Source of the DNA: Actinomadura madurae | GTDB taxonomy: Bacteria; Actinomycetota; Actinomycetes; Streptosporangiales; Streptosporangiaceae | NCBI RefSeq assembly: GCF_900115095.1 | Contig: NZ_FOVH01000005.1 | Span: 62,001 to 126,000 of the forward strand | Length of the DNA stretch: 64,000 nucleotides | Direction of reading: 5' to 3' | Translations under genes and position numbers: made by a program | Shown here: piece by piece, positions 31,247-40,221 of the stretch | Layout of the letters: each line of letters opens with the position of its first letter | Position numbering within the stretch: position 1 is the first letter of the stretch | Notes under the pieces: model-generated | Database searches by the model: none | Told to the model about the DNA's origin: nothing | Seen by the model: the letters and a program-made list of their open reading frames with translations, nothing else

Positions 31247-32238
31247 CCGCCGGGCCGGGAGCCCGGGGCGGGCCGCCCGTCGCCGCGGTCGTCGTCACCC
31301 ACGACCGGCGGGACCTGCTGGAGGAGGCGCTGACCGCGCTCGGCGCCCAGACCCGCGCCCCGGACCGGATCGTCGTGGTCGACAACGCGTCCGCCGACGG
31401 CACCGCCGAACTGGTCGCCGACCGGTTCCCGGACGTGGACCTCCTCGTCCTGGCCCGCAACATCGGCGGGGCGGGCGGGTTCGGCGCGGGCATCGCGCGC
31501 GCCCTGGACGGCGGCGCCGCGCTCCTCTGGCTGCTGGACGACGACACGGTGCCGGAACCCGACGCCCTCGAGATGCTGCTCGCCGCCCGGGAGAGGGCCG
31601 CGACCGGCGAGGACGGGCCGCCCGCGCTCGTGGCCAGCCGGGTCGTGTGGACCGACGGCCGCGACCACCCGATGAACACGCCCCGCCCCAAGCCCCGCGC
31701 GACGGCCGCCGAGACGCGGATCGCCCGCGCGGCGGGCTGCGTGCCGATCCGGTCCGCGTCGTTCGTGTCCGTGCTCGTCGACGCCGCGGTGGTGCGGGAG
31801 CGCGGGCTGCCGGTCGCCGACTACTTCCTGTGGAACGACGACTTCGAGTTCACGACGCGGCTCCTGCGCGGGCGCCGCGGCCTGCTGTGCCCCGGCAGCG
31901 TCGCGGTGCACAAGACCAGGGCGTTCGGCGGGACGGACGCCGACCCGGGCGACCGCTTCTTCTACGAGGTGCGCAACAAGATCTGGCTGTTCACCGGCAG
32001 CCGCGGGCTCGCGCCGCCGGAGCGCGCCCTGTACGCCGGGTCGACGCTGCGGCGGTGGGCCCGCACCTTCGCGGCCTCCGGCGACCGGGCGGTGCTGCGG
32101 CGCGCCGCGGTCCGCGGGGTCCGGGAGGGCCTGTTCACCCGGCCGAGGCCGACCGCCGCGGTACTGCGCGAGGCCGGGGTCGGACCGCCGCCCGACGACG
32201 GCCGCGTCGATGGCCGCGCCCATGGTCGGGACGGCTAG
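31243..32238 (+). CDS. GT2 glycosyltransferase, GlfT1-like
   Basis: The 331-aa protein starts at GTG 31243 inside the preceding stop. It shows VAAVVVTHDRRDLL, the nucleotide loop DNASADGT, ARNIGGAGGFGAGI, metal-binding LLDDDTVPEPDAL and WNDDFEFTTRLL, which match the GT2 subgroup of rhamnosyl/galactofuranosyltransferases that includes mycobacterial GlfT1. Together with GlfT2 and Glf across the divergent promoter, it may start or extend a galactofuran chain. Donor specificity cannot be read from the sequence; a rhamnosyltransferase is the main alternative. Confidence 0.75.
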   Translation: MTAGPGARGGPPVAAVVVTHDRRDLLEEALTALGAQTRAPDRIVVVDNASADGTAELVADRFPDVDLLVLARNIGGAGGFGAGIARALDGGAALLWLLDDDTVPEPDALEMLLAARERAATGEDGPPALVASRVVWTDGRDHPMNTPRPKPRATAAETRIARAAGCVPIRSASFVSVLVDAAVVRERGLPVADYFLWNDDFEFTTRLLRGRRGLLCPGSVAVHKTRAFGGTDADPGDRFFYEVRNKIWLFTGSRGLAPPERALYAGSTLRRWARTFAASGDRAVLRRAAVRGVREGLFTRPRPTAAVLREAGVGPPPDDGRVDGRAHGRDG

Positions 32239-33775
32239 CCGGCCGCGGACCGGCGCCGGCCGGCGGGCGCGCCGGCTCGCCGGGCCGGGGATGCCGCTGG
32301 TCCCGGCGGCGGTGACGCTCGCCGTCGCGCTCGCCGGCATCGGCACCCCGTCGCTGTGGCTGGACGAGGCCGCCACGATCAGCATGACGACCCGGTCCTA
32401 CGGCGACATGCTGCGCGTCTTCCCGCATCTCGACCTCGTCCACGCCCTCTACTACCTGGTCATGAAGCCGTGGGTGGCGGTGTTCGGGACCGGCGAGACC
32501 GCGATGCGGCTGCCGAGCGCGCTCGCCATGGCGGCGGCCGCGGCGGGCGTCGCGGTCGTCGGCCGGCGCTGCGCCGGACCCGCGGCCGGGCTCGCCGCCG
32601 GGCTGGTGTGGGCCGCCGGCCCGCAGACCAGCAGGTGGGCGCAGGAGGCGCGGTCCTACGCCCTGACGGCCGCGGTCGCGGTGCTCGCGACGTACCTGCT
32701 CGTCCGCGCCCTGGACCGGGACGAGCGGCGGCCGTGGCGATGGTTCGCGGGCTACGCGCCCGCCGTCGCGGTCCTGGGTCTGCTGCATCTGCACGGCGCA
32801 CTGCTGCTGGCGGCGCACGGGGTGACATTGCTGCTCACCCGTCCCAGGGCCGGGACATGGGTGCGCTGGCTCGTCTCCGCGGTGGTGGCCGCGCTGCCGC
32901 TCGCGGCCCTGGCGATCGCGGCGCAGGACCAGAAACGCCAGGTGACATGGCTTCCCGACCCGTCATGGAAGGTCGCCTGGACGCAGGTGCAGTTCCTCAC
33001 CGGGGGCCATGACCTCGTCGCGCCGGTCGTCGCGCTCGTCCTGGCCTGCGTCGTGGTGGACGCCGTGCGGCGCGCCCGCCGCTCCGATGACGCCCGCCCC
33101 TCGGGGACCGCCTCCCTCACGGCCGTCGCGCTGCCGTGGGCCGTCCTGCCGACCGTTCTCCTGCTCGCCGTCTCCGCCCTCGGCGACCCGATGTTCTACT
33201 TCAGGTACACGGTCTTCTGCCTGCCCGCGATGGCGCTGCTGGCCGGCGGAGGGATCGCGGGGCTGCTGACGGCGGCGCGCCGTCCCGCCGTCCAGGCCGC
33301 CGTGGCGGTGGCGGCGGCCGCGGCGCTCACCGCCCCGGCCGTCCAGGACCACGAGTCCCTGCGGCGGCAGGACAGCCGCCCGGAGAACATGCGCGAGGCC
33401 GCGGACATCGTCCGCTCCCACGCCCGCCCGGGGGACGCCGTCGTCTACCTCGCGGGAAGCGTGCGCTGGAGCGCCGCCACCTACCCCGGCGTGTTCGGAC
33501 GGCTCCGCGACGTCGGCATGCGGACGGACCCGGTGACGGCGGCGAACCTCAAGGGCCGTGACACCTACCCGCGCGACCTGCCCCGCATGCTCGCCCGGGT
33601 GAACCGGGTGTGGGTGATGAACCACCGGTCCCTCGACCCGCACGACCCGATCATCGATCGGCGGGAGCAGGCCGTGCAGGCGGCCGGCCCTTGGCGCCCG
33701 GCCGGAAACTGGGCGTACCGGGGCGGGTGGCTCGTCCTGTTCGAGCGGACGGCCCCCTACCGCAGCTCCAGGTAG
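32210..33775 (+). CDS. GT-C (PMT/ArnT-like, GT39) membrane glycosyltransferase
   Basis: The 521-aa protein has about ten membrane segments. The first outside loop has SLWLDEAATISMTTRSYGDML, the acidic D-E motif of GT-C enzymes that take sugars from polyprenyl phosphate, and the RWAQEARSYAL block is typical of the actinobacterial 'mannosyltransferase' group. The C-terminal part is a soluble extracytoplasmic domain (GDAVVYLAGSVRWS). It overlaps the GT2 gene by 29 bp (or less, if ATG 32222 is used), and its 3' end overlaps the convergent GH43 gene by 19 bp. It likely decorates the exported polymer. Confidence 0.75.
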   Translation: MAAPMVGTASRPRTGAGRRARRLAGPGMPLVPAAVTLAVALAGIGTPSLWLDEAATISMTTRSYGDMLRVFPHLDLVHALYYLVMKPWVAVFGTGETAMRLPSALAMAAAAAGVAVVGRRCAGPAAGLAAGLVWAAGPQTSRWAQEARSYALTAAVAVLATYLLVRALDRDERRPWRWFAGYAPAVAVLGLLHLHGALLLAAHGVTLLLTRPRAGTWVRWLVSAVVAALPLAALAIAAQDQKRQVTWLPDPSWKVAWTQVQFLTGGHDLVAPVVALVLACVVVDAVRRARRSDDARPSGTASLTAVALPWAVLPTVLLLAVSALGDPMFYFRYTVFCLPAMALLAGGGIAGLLTAARRPAVQAAVAVAAAAALTAPAVQDHESLRRQDSRPENMREAADIVRSHARPGDAVVYLAGSVRWSAATYPGVFGRLRDVGMRTDPVTAANLKGRDTYPRDLPRMLARVNRVWVMNHRSLDPHDPIIDRREQAVQAAGPWRPAGNWAYRGGWLVLFERTAPYRSSR

Positions 33776-35223
33776 TCGATCTGCCCCTGGCCGTTCAGGC
33801 GGCGGAGGCCGAGGGTGCTCCAGCCGGCGGCGAGGTCGACCGTCGCCGTGACGGACGTCCAGCCGGCGCCCTTCGTGGCGTCCAGCCGCACGGACGTCGC
33901 GGCGTAGCCGTTCACCGACACCTCCAGGTCCGAGGCGCTCCCCGACCGGTTGGCGTACTGCGTCCGGACCGAGTACCGGCCGGCGACGGGAGCGAACACG
34001 GGCACGTCCACCCGGCAGTCGTCGCGGGTGAACGGACCGATGGCGCCGCCACCGGACGCGTTGGGCCGGCCCAGCGCCGACACGCAGCCGTTCAGCCGTG
34101 CCCGCTCCGCCTCGTACCGGACGGGCACGCCCCGGACGACCGGCCGGGCGCCGTCCCAGCCGAGCCGGGCGACGTACATGCCGCGGGTCACCTTCGAGCC
34201 GCCGTGGTGGTCGAGGATGCCGTGGAAGACCAGGTAGTCGCCGGTCTCGTCGCCGAGGACGTCCGCGCTCCCCGGGCCTTCGACCTTCCCGCCGTACAGG
34301 CCGGTGGACTGGACCGCGCCGCCCTTCTGGTAGGGCCCCTCGATGGACGAGGCCACCGCGTAGCGGGTCTGGTAGTTCGACTGGAAGTACCAGCCCGCCG
34401 AGTACAGCAGCACGTACTGCCCGCCCCTTCGGACGAGGTCCGGCGCCTCGACGAGGACGGGTTCGTCGGCGGCGCGGCCCATGATCTGCTTCGGCGGCCC
34501 GGCCAGGCCGAGCCCGTCCGGGGTGAGCCTGACCAGGTAGATCGCGGCCGTCTTCCGCTCGTCGGTCTTGTACAGCAGGTAGCGGGTGCCGTCCTCCTCG
34601 ATGTAGGACGCCGGGTCGATCGCCCCGCCGAGGTCCAGCGGGCACACCAGCGGCCCGCCCTCCTGCGGGACGAACGGACCGGCGGGCGACGAGGCGGTCG
34701 CGACGCCGACGCACTGCTCGTCGCCGTCCTTGCGGCGCGCGGAGAAGTACAGCAGGTACGACCGGGACCCGCCGCGCGGCGGGACGACCTCGGGCGCCCA
34801 CGTCCACCCCGCGGCGGCCCAGGCGGGGAGGCGGGCGAGACCGTCACCCGGCGACACCCTCCAGGGCCCGGTCGGCGACGGGGCCGTCGCGACGGGCATC
34901 GTCGCGTCGGCGTTGTTGGTGCCGTACGCGAAGTACGTGCCCGCCACCTTGATCACGGTCGGGTCCGCGAACGAGCCGTCGATCACCGGCTCGGCGGGCG
35001 AGTAGCCGGGCGGGTCGATCGCCGCCGCCGAACCCGCCGGGCTCGGCGGCGGCCCGGAGGCCGTGCCGTTCCGGCCGGAGGGCCCCGCGTCCGGGCCGCC
35101 GCGCGACGGCCCGCAGGAGACGGCGAGCCCGACGACCAGCGCGACCAGGGCGCTGATCGCGGCGCCCGCGACCAGCGGTATCAGCGGCGCGATCACCTGC
35201 GGGTCCCGGACGGTCCTTCTCAT
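33757..35223 (-). CDS. Glycoside hydrolase family 43 protein with C-terminal CBM6/35-like domain
   Basis: The 488-aa protein has a membrane or lipoprotein-like N-terminus (ALVALVVGLAVSCGPS). In the five-bladed propeller, GSFADPTVIKVAGTYFAYGT holds the general-base Asp, GGAIDPASYIEEDG the pKa-tuning Asp and GGKVEGPGSADVL the acid Glu of GH43. The last ~130 residues (VRYEAERARLNGC … LGLRRLNGQGQIDYLEL) are a CBM6/35-type jellyroll. Typical substrates are arabino- or galactofuranosides, which fits the nearby galactofuran cluster. ATG 35223 has GGGGTG upstream; an in-frame extension to 35286 exists. The gene is divergent from the sulfatase and convergent with the GT-C gene. Confidence 0.82.
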   Translation of the reverse strand: MRRTVRDPQVIAPLIPLVAGAAISALVALVVGLAVSCGPSRGGPDAGPSGRNGTASGPPPSPAGSAAAIDPPGYSPAEPVIDGSFADPTVIKVAGTYFAYGTNNADATMPVATAPSPTGPWRVSPGDGLARLPAWAAAGWTWAPEVVPPRGGSRSYLLYFSARRKDGDEQCVGVATASSPAGPFVPQEGGPLVCPLDLGGAIDPASYIEEDGTRYLLYKTDERKTAAIYLVRLTPDGLGLAGPPKQIMGRAADEPVLVEAPDLVRRGGQYVLLYSAGWYFQSNYQTRYAVASSIEGPYQKGGAVQSTGLYGGKVEGPGSADVLGDETGDYLVFHGILDHHGGSKVTRGMYVARLGWDGARPVVRGVPVRYEAERARLNGCVSALGRPNASGGGAIGPFTRDDCRVDVPVFAPVAGRYSVRTQYANRSGSASDLEVSVNGYAATSVRLDATKGAGWTSVTATVDLAAGWSTLGLRRLNGQGQIDYLELR

Positions 35224-35339
35224 GGCACCCCGCATCATGCCAACAACCCGCACGCGACGGCCAACCCCGCCGGGTACACCGGCCACCGCCCGGATCGTTA
35301 CGCTTGCCCGGCGATCGCATCACGGAAGGGACACGGACG

Positions 35340-36836
35340 TTGATCCGACATCGGCGGCTGGCGGCCGCGGTCTGCCTGGCCACCGCCCTCGTCCTGAGCG
35401 GTTGCCTCTTCCAGGGTGAGGAACGGTCCGGCGGCTCCAAGGGCGGCAAGGCCCCGAAGAAGCCGAACATCGTCTTCGTCCTCACCGACGACCTCTCCTG
35501 GAACCTCATCGCGCACATGCCGCAGGTGCTCCAGATGCAGCGGGACGGGCTCACGTTCAGCAACTTCATCATGGCGGACTCGCTGTGCTGCACGTCCCGC
35601 GCGACGATCTTCACCGGCCGGTATCCCCACAACACCGGGGTCCGCACGAACTTCCCGCCCCAGGGCGGCTACGAGGTGTTCAAGGACAAGGGCGGCGAGC
35701 AGGCGTCCTTCGCCCCGTCCCTGCAGAAGGCCGGGTACAGGACGGCCCTGCTCGGCAAGTACATGAACGGCTACCAGCCCAACGACACCCAGGGCGGCAC
35801 GAAACCCTACGTGCCGCCGGGCTGGAGCGAATGGTACGTCAGCGGCAACGGCTACCCCGAGTACAACTACAACCTGAACGAGAACGGCCGCCTCGTCCAC
35901 TACGGCGCGAAGCCGGAGGACTATCTGACCGACGTGCTCGCGAACAAGGGCGTCGAGTTCCTCAAGCGGTCGGGCGGGTCCGAGCAGCCGTTCTTCATGC
36001 AGATCGCGACGTTCGCGCCGCACGGGCCGTTCGTCCCCGCGCCCCGGCACACCGCGAAGTTCGGCGGGTTGAAGGCGCCCCGGTCGCCCGCGTTCAACGA
36101 GGCCGACATCCGCGACAAGCCGTCCTGGCTGCGGTCGCATCCGGCGCTGCGGAGACCGGGCCTCGCCCGCATCGACGCGGGATACCGGGACCGCGTCCGC
36201 ATGGTGCAGTCGGTGGACGAGATGATCGGCCGGATCCGGACGACTTTGAAGGACCTCGGCCTCGACCGCGACACCTACGTCGTCTTCGGGTCCGACAACG
36301 GCTTCCACATGGGCGAGCACCGGCTGGCGGGCGGGAAGATGACCGCGTTCGACACCGACGTCCGGGTGCCGTTCGTCGTCACCGGACCGGCCGTCCCCGC
36401 TGGTCGGAGCGCCCGGGAGATCGCGCAGAACACCGACCTGGCCCCCACCTTCCAGGACCTCGCCGGCGTGCGCCCGCCCGCGGCGACCGACGGCCGGTCG
36501 CTCGCCCCGTTCCTGCGCGGCGCCGCTCCCCCGGACTGGCGCGAGTCGGCGCTGGTCGAGCACGTGAAGCCGCCGCCGTCCCCGCTGGACCCCGACCGGC
36601 AGGACTCCGCGCCCGGCGCTCCGACCACCTACAACGCGATCCGCAACGACGACATGCTGTACGTGGAGTACGAGGACGGCGAGCGCGAGTACTACGACAG
36701 AGCCCGCGACCCCTACGAGCTGAACAACATCGCCGGCACGCTGACCGAGCAGCGGCGGCGGCACCTGTCGGACCTCCTCTACGCGCTGACGCACTGCTCC
36801 GGCGGCGGCTGCACCGCCGCGGGCCGCAGCCGCTGA
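35340..36836 (+). CDS. Sulfatase lipoprotein
   Basis: The 498-aa protein probably starts at TTG 35340, with GAAGGGA about 9 nt upstream. This gives a clean lipoprotein signal (IRHRRLAAAVCLATALVLSGC, lipid Cys at residue 22). NIVFVLTDDL supplies the metal-binding Asp pair, SLCCTSRATIFTGRY contains the formylglycine Cys83 in a C-x-T-x-R variant of the usual C-x-P-x-R, and FGSDNGFHMGEH and LLGKYMNGY are further sulfatase blocks. It would hydrolyse sulfate esters at the cell surface. Its neighbours (GH43, two sulfotransferase-like genes) suggest turnover of a sulfated glycan. Confidence 0.88.
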   Translation: MIRHRRLAAAVCLATALVLSGCLFQGEERSGGSKGGKAPKKPNIVFVLTDDLSWNLIAHMPQVLQMQRDGLTFSNFIMADSLCCTSRATIFTGRYPHNTGVRTNFPPQGGYEVFKDKGGEQASFAPSLQKAGYRTALLGKYMNGYQPNDTQGGTKPYVPPGWSEWYVSGNGYPEYNYNLNENGRLVHYGAKPEDYLTDVLANKGVEFLKRSGGSEQPFFMQIATFAPHGPFVPAPRHTAKFGGLKAPRSPAFNEADIRDKPSWLRSHPALRRPGLARIDAGYRDRVRMVQSVDEMIGRIRTTLKDLGLDRDTYVVFGSDNGFHMGEHRLAGGKMTAFDTDVRVPFVVTGPAVPAGRSAREIAQNTDLAPTFQDLAGVRPPAATDGRSLAPFLRGAAPPDWRESALVEHVKPPPSPLDPDRQDSAPGAPTTYNAIRNDDMLYVEYEDGEREYYDRARDPYELNNIAGTLTEQRRRHLSDLLYALTHCSGGGCTAAGRSR

Positions 36837-36956
36837 GGAAGTTCGGTCCCTTATGCGCCGCTATCATCGCTGACGACCCCCGGATCGCAGCGCGAGGTGC
36901 CGCCGCGGGTTTCCAGGGTGAGTCGAGCAGAGTGAACGGATGCTGGGAGAGCGGGT

Positions 36957-39900
36957 GTGACTGCAACCGGAAAGCCGGACGACGAGCACGTGGGTGAGCG
37001 TCCCGAGCCCGGGCAGCCGGCTCAGACCCCGCCCCCGCCGCGCTGGCTGGACGACCAGGGGGCCCCGTCCGAACCGCTGCTCCCCGAGGACGACCCGGAG
37101 GACGACGTCGAGGACGACCTCGTGGACGACCCGGAGGACGACCCCGAAGAGGACGACCTCCCGGAGGAGCCCGCGGACGACGCCCCCGAGGACGTCCAGG
37201 CGCGCTCCCCGGAGGCTCCCCCCGAGGACCCCTCCGACGACTCCGAGGACGGCGCGGACGCCCTGCCGGCCGACCGCACCGTCGTGGATTTCAAGCTCAA
37301 CGAGACCCTGCAGACGGTGATCCTGCCGAAGGGCCGCAAGGCCGCCGCCGAAACCGAGACCGCCTCGGAGACCGGCTCGGAAACCGACGCGGAGAACGCG
37401 GCCTCGCCCGCCGTTCCGGCTCCGGCGGCCGAGGCTCCGGCGACGTCCACCGACATCCCGGCGCCGCCGCCCTTCCCGTACGGGCAGGAGATGCCCGACG
37501 TGACGAGGGTCGAGCCGATCGCACCGCCGCCGTTCCCGTACGGGCAGGACATGCCCGACGTGACCCGCGCCGAGCACCTGGCCCCGCCGCCTCCGGCACC
37601 CCCCGCACCGCCGCAGCCGCCGCCGAACGTCCCGCCCTCGCAGAGCCCGCCGGCCCACGAGCCGTTCCCGTACGCGCAGGAGATCCCCGGCACTCCGCCG
37701 CGCCCGCCGGCGGAGCCCTTCCCGTACGCGCAGCAGATCCCGGGCGCGCAGAGCGCCCCTCCGCCCGCCGAGCAGTTCCCGTGGGCGCAGCAGATGCCGG
37801 GCACGCCGCACCCCGGGCAGGAGGCCGCCCACCCGGTCGCGCCGCCGCCGGTGATCGAGGAGCCGTGGCGGACCGGAGGGCCGAGCGGGGGCCGCCGCAG
37901 AAGCGTCAAGAAGCCGCTGCTCATCGGCGCGGCCGGGCTGGCCGTGGTGGCGCTGGCCGCCGCGGGCGTCCTCGTGGTGCCCGGCCTGCTCGGGGGTGAC
38001 GACGGCGACGGCGAGGCGGGCGCCAAGCTGGCCGGGTCGCTGTTCCCGGTGGACGGCGCGGCCCGCACCGACGGCCGCGACCAGCAGGTCACCGGCGTCG
38101 CGGCGCTCGGTTCGACGGTGGTCGCGGTCGGCGGCGAGACCGACCCGCAGGACTCCCGCGGCCTGTTCCTCGTCTCCACCGACGGCGGGCGCACCTTCGA
38201 GTCCGTCGCCCAGCAGGACACCGACGGCGGCGTCGCACCGCCCGGCGGCGTGCCCGCGGCGGTCGGCGCCTCGTCCCGCGGATGGGTCGCCATCGGCCAC
38301 CGCGCGGGAGGCGCCGGCGCGGTGTGGACCAGCGAGGACGGCAAGGAGTGGCGCCGGCAGCCCGACGCCGTCGGCGACGTCTTCGGCGCGAACGACCGGG
38401 TCACCCGGATCGTCGGCACCGGCGGCGGCTTCCTGGCCATCGGGCAGAACTCCCCGAAGGGCGACTTCAGCGACGCGCGGCCCGCCGCGTGGCTGTCGGC
38501 GGACGGGCGCCGCTGGGAGGAACGGGTCGACGATCAGATCGGCCTGCAGGTGCAGAAGGGCGACCTGGCGCTGGTCGAGGCCGCCGCCGCGGGCGACGTG
38601 ATCCTGCTGGAGGGGCTCATCACGCCCGATTCCCGCAAGCCCGGCCCGTACCGGAAGGTCTGGCGCTCCGAGGACGGCGGCCGGACGTGGGCGACGTCCG
38701 AGGTGCCGGTGCCCAAGGGAAGCCGCGGCCTGATGATCGGCGGCGGCGAGGCCGGGTTCCTGGCGATGCGCGAGATGAAGGCGTCCGGCAAGCTCTTCGG
38801 CCAGGCCTACGCGTCCAAGGACGGCCGGTCGTGGACCAAGGCCGGGAAGCTGGCGCCGTCCGGCTACGGGCGGACCAGCGGCATCGCCTCCGACGGCCAG
38901 GGCTTCACGGCCGTCGTCGTCCGCGGCGGCGACGTGCTGCTGTCGCGCTCCGCGAACGGCACCGCCTGGAAGGACGCCGGGACCGCCGAGTCGAAGGCCG
39001 GACGCGAGGTGCTCGGCGCGGCGGCGGCGGGCGGCCAGACGGTCCTCGTCGGCCGCGAGCCCGGCGGCGGCGACACCGACCCGATGCTCGGCGTCTGGGA
39101 CGCGTCCGGCACCGCCGTCCCCGTCGACCTGACGAAGATCCCCGGCGCCATCCGGCCGGACCACGCGGTCCGGGCGGTCGGCGCCACCGGGAGCCTCGCC
39201 GTCGCGGTGGGCAGCGCGAGCGGCGACGCCGCCGCCTGGTCGTCGGCCGACGGCGCCTCCTGGAAGCCCGCGCAGGGCCTCGGCGCCGCGTTCACCCGGC
39301 CGGGGCCGCAGCAGCTGAACGACGTCGTCGCCGGCGGCGCGGGCTGGCTGGCGGTCGGCTACGACCAGGCCCCGGCGCGCCGCCCCCTCGTGGTCACCTC
39401 GAAGGACGGCGCGACGTGGCAGGCCGCCGACACCGCGCCCGCGTTCGGCGCGGGCCGGGGCGGCGCGCCCGTGACCTACGCCGCCGCGGCCGGCTCCGCC
39501 GGATACGTCGTCGTCGGCACGGAGGGCTACTCGGCCGCAGCGTGGTCCTCCACGGACCTGAAGAGCTGGTCCAAGGGCGCCGGCGCCGACGCGAAGGCGA
39601 TGACGGGCAGCAAGAACGCGACGCGCTGGATGCTGGACGTCGCGGCCGGTCCGTCCGGGTACGTCGCCGTCGGCGGAAGCCGGGACGGCAAGGGCAACCA
39701 CCCCTCGGTGTGGGTGTCGCCCGACGGCAAGCAGTGGACGCTGCAGGTTCTGGAGCTGCCGGCGTCCGGCGTGACCGAGGGGCATCTGACCCATGTCGCG
39801 GCCAAGGGCGACACGCTCGTGGCGGCGGGCATCGCGGCCACGCAGAGAGGCCTCGACTGGCTCGGCTACGTCTCCACGGACGCGGGCAGGACGTGGCGTC

Positions 39901-40196
39901 CGCTGGAGTCTCCGAGCGGCGAGACCCAGGCGACCATCACCGCGCTGACCGCGACCCCGAAGGGCTTCGCCGCCACCGGCACCACCGGGCGCGCCGGCGC
40001 GACCGACGTCGTGTCCTGGACGTCCGCCGACGGCGCCTCCTGGCAGGCGGCCGCGCCCGGCGGCACCGGCCTCGGAGGCGTCGGCGACCAGCAGATCACC
40101 GGGCTGTCGGTCTTCGGGGACTCGCTGCTCGGGGTGGGCCGCAGCGCCGACTCCCGCGGCGGTCAGCCCGTCCTGTGGAGCCGCCCGGTGCCGTGA
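36957..40196 (+). CDS. Single-pass membrane protein with Asp-box (BNR) beta-propeller ectodomain
   Basis: The 1079-aa protein starts at GTG 36957 after GGGAGA. Residues 1-315 are cytoplasmic, acidic and Pro-rich: an Asp/Glu tract (DDPEDDVEDDL) and five copies of a short PFPYxQ-x-x-P motif. A membrane segment lies near 318-343. The outer ~730 residues contain at least nine S-x-D-G-x-x-W Asp-boxes, such as SEDGKEWRR, SKDGRSWTK and SADGASWQA, which mark sialidase-like propeller blades. No catalytic residues are evident, so a sensor or adhesin role is more likely than hydrolysis. The topology resembles stand-alone receptors. Confidence 0.7.
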   Translation: MTATGKPDDEHVGERPEPGQPAQTPPPPRWLDDQGAPSEPLLPEDDPEDDVEDDLVDDPEDDPEEDDLPEEPADDAPEDVQARSPEAPPEDPSDDSEDGADALPADRTVVDFKLNETLQTVILPKGRKAAAETETASETGSETDAENAASPAVPAPAAEAPATSTDIPAPPPFPYGQEMPDVTRVEPIAPPPFPYGQDMPDVTRAEHLAPPPPAPPAPPQPPPNVPPSQSPPAHEPFPYAQEIPGTPPRPPAEPFPYAQQIPGAQSAPPPAEQFPWAQQMPGTPHPGQEAAHPVAPPPVIEEPWRTGGPSGGRRRSVKKPLLIGAAGLAVVALAAAGVLVVPGLLGGDDGDGEAGAKLAGSLFPVDGAARTDGRDQQVTGVAALGSTVVAVGGETDPQDSRGLFLVSTDGGRTFESVAQQDTDGGVAPPGGVPAAVGASSRGWVAIGHRAGGAGAVWTSEDGKEWRRQPDAVGDVFGANDRVTRIVGTGGGFLAIGQNSPKGDFSDARPAAWLSADGRRWEERVDDQIGLQVQKGDLALVEAAAAGDVILLEGLITPDSRKPGPYRKVWRSEDGGRTWATSEVPVPKGSRGLMIGGGEAGFLAMREMKASGKLFGQAYASKDGRSWTKAGKLAPSGYGRTSGIASDGQGFTAVVVRGGDVLLSRSANGTAWKDAGTAESKAGREVLGAAAAGGQTVLVGREPGGGDTDPMLGVWDASGTAVPVDLTKIPGAIRPDHAVRAVGATGSLAVAVGSASGDAAAWSSADGASWKPAQGLGAAFTRPGPQQLNDVVAGGAGWLAVGYDQAPARRPLVVTSKDGATWQAADTAPAFGAGRGGAPVTYAAAAGSAGYVVVGTEGYSAAAWSSTDLKSWSKGAGADAKAMTGSKNATRWMLDVAAGPSGYVAVGGSRDGKGNHPSVWVSPDGKQWTLQVLELPASGVTEGHLTHVAAKGDTLVAAGIAATQRGLDWLGYVSTDAGRTWRPLESPSGETQATITALTATPKGFAATGTTGRAGATDVVSWTSADGASWQAAAPGGTGLGGVGDQQITGLSVFGDSLLGVGRSADSRGGQPVLWSRPVP
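37470..37806 (+). repeat. Five PFPYxQ repeats in the cytoplasmic tail
   Basis: FPYGQEMPDVTR, FPYGQDMPDVTR, FPYAQEIPG, FPYAQQIPG and FPWAQQMPG recur within about 110 residues, separated by Pro-rich spacers. The conserved aromatic-Tyr-x-Gln-x-x-Pro core suggests a repeated docking peptide. Confidence 0.7.
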
Positions 40197-40202
40197 CGGC
40201 GT

Positions 40203-40216
40203 CCCGCCCCGGCGGG
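40203..40216. terminator. GC hairpin between convergent genes
   Basis: CCCGC-CCCG-GCGGG lies in the 25-bp gap between the Asp-box protein stop and the GT2 gene end. There is no T-tract. It could act in both directions. Confidence 0.3.
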
Positions 40217-40221
40217 CCGCG

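Noticed and set aside
36864..39794. 976-codon antisense frame over the Asp-box protein
   Set aside because: Shadow of the plus-strand gene, which has repeated Asp-boxes and a membrane segment.
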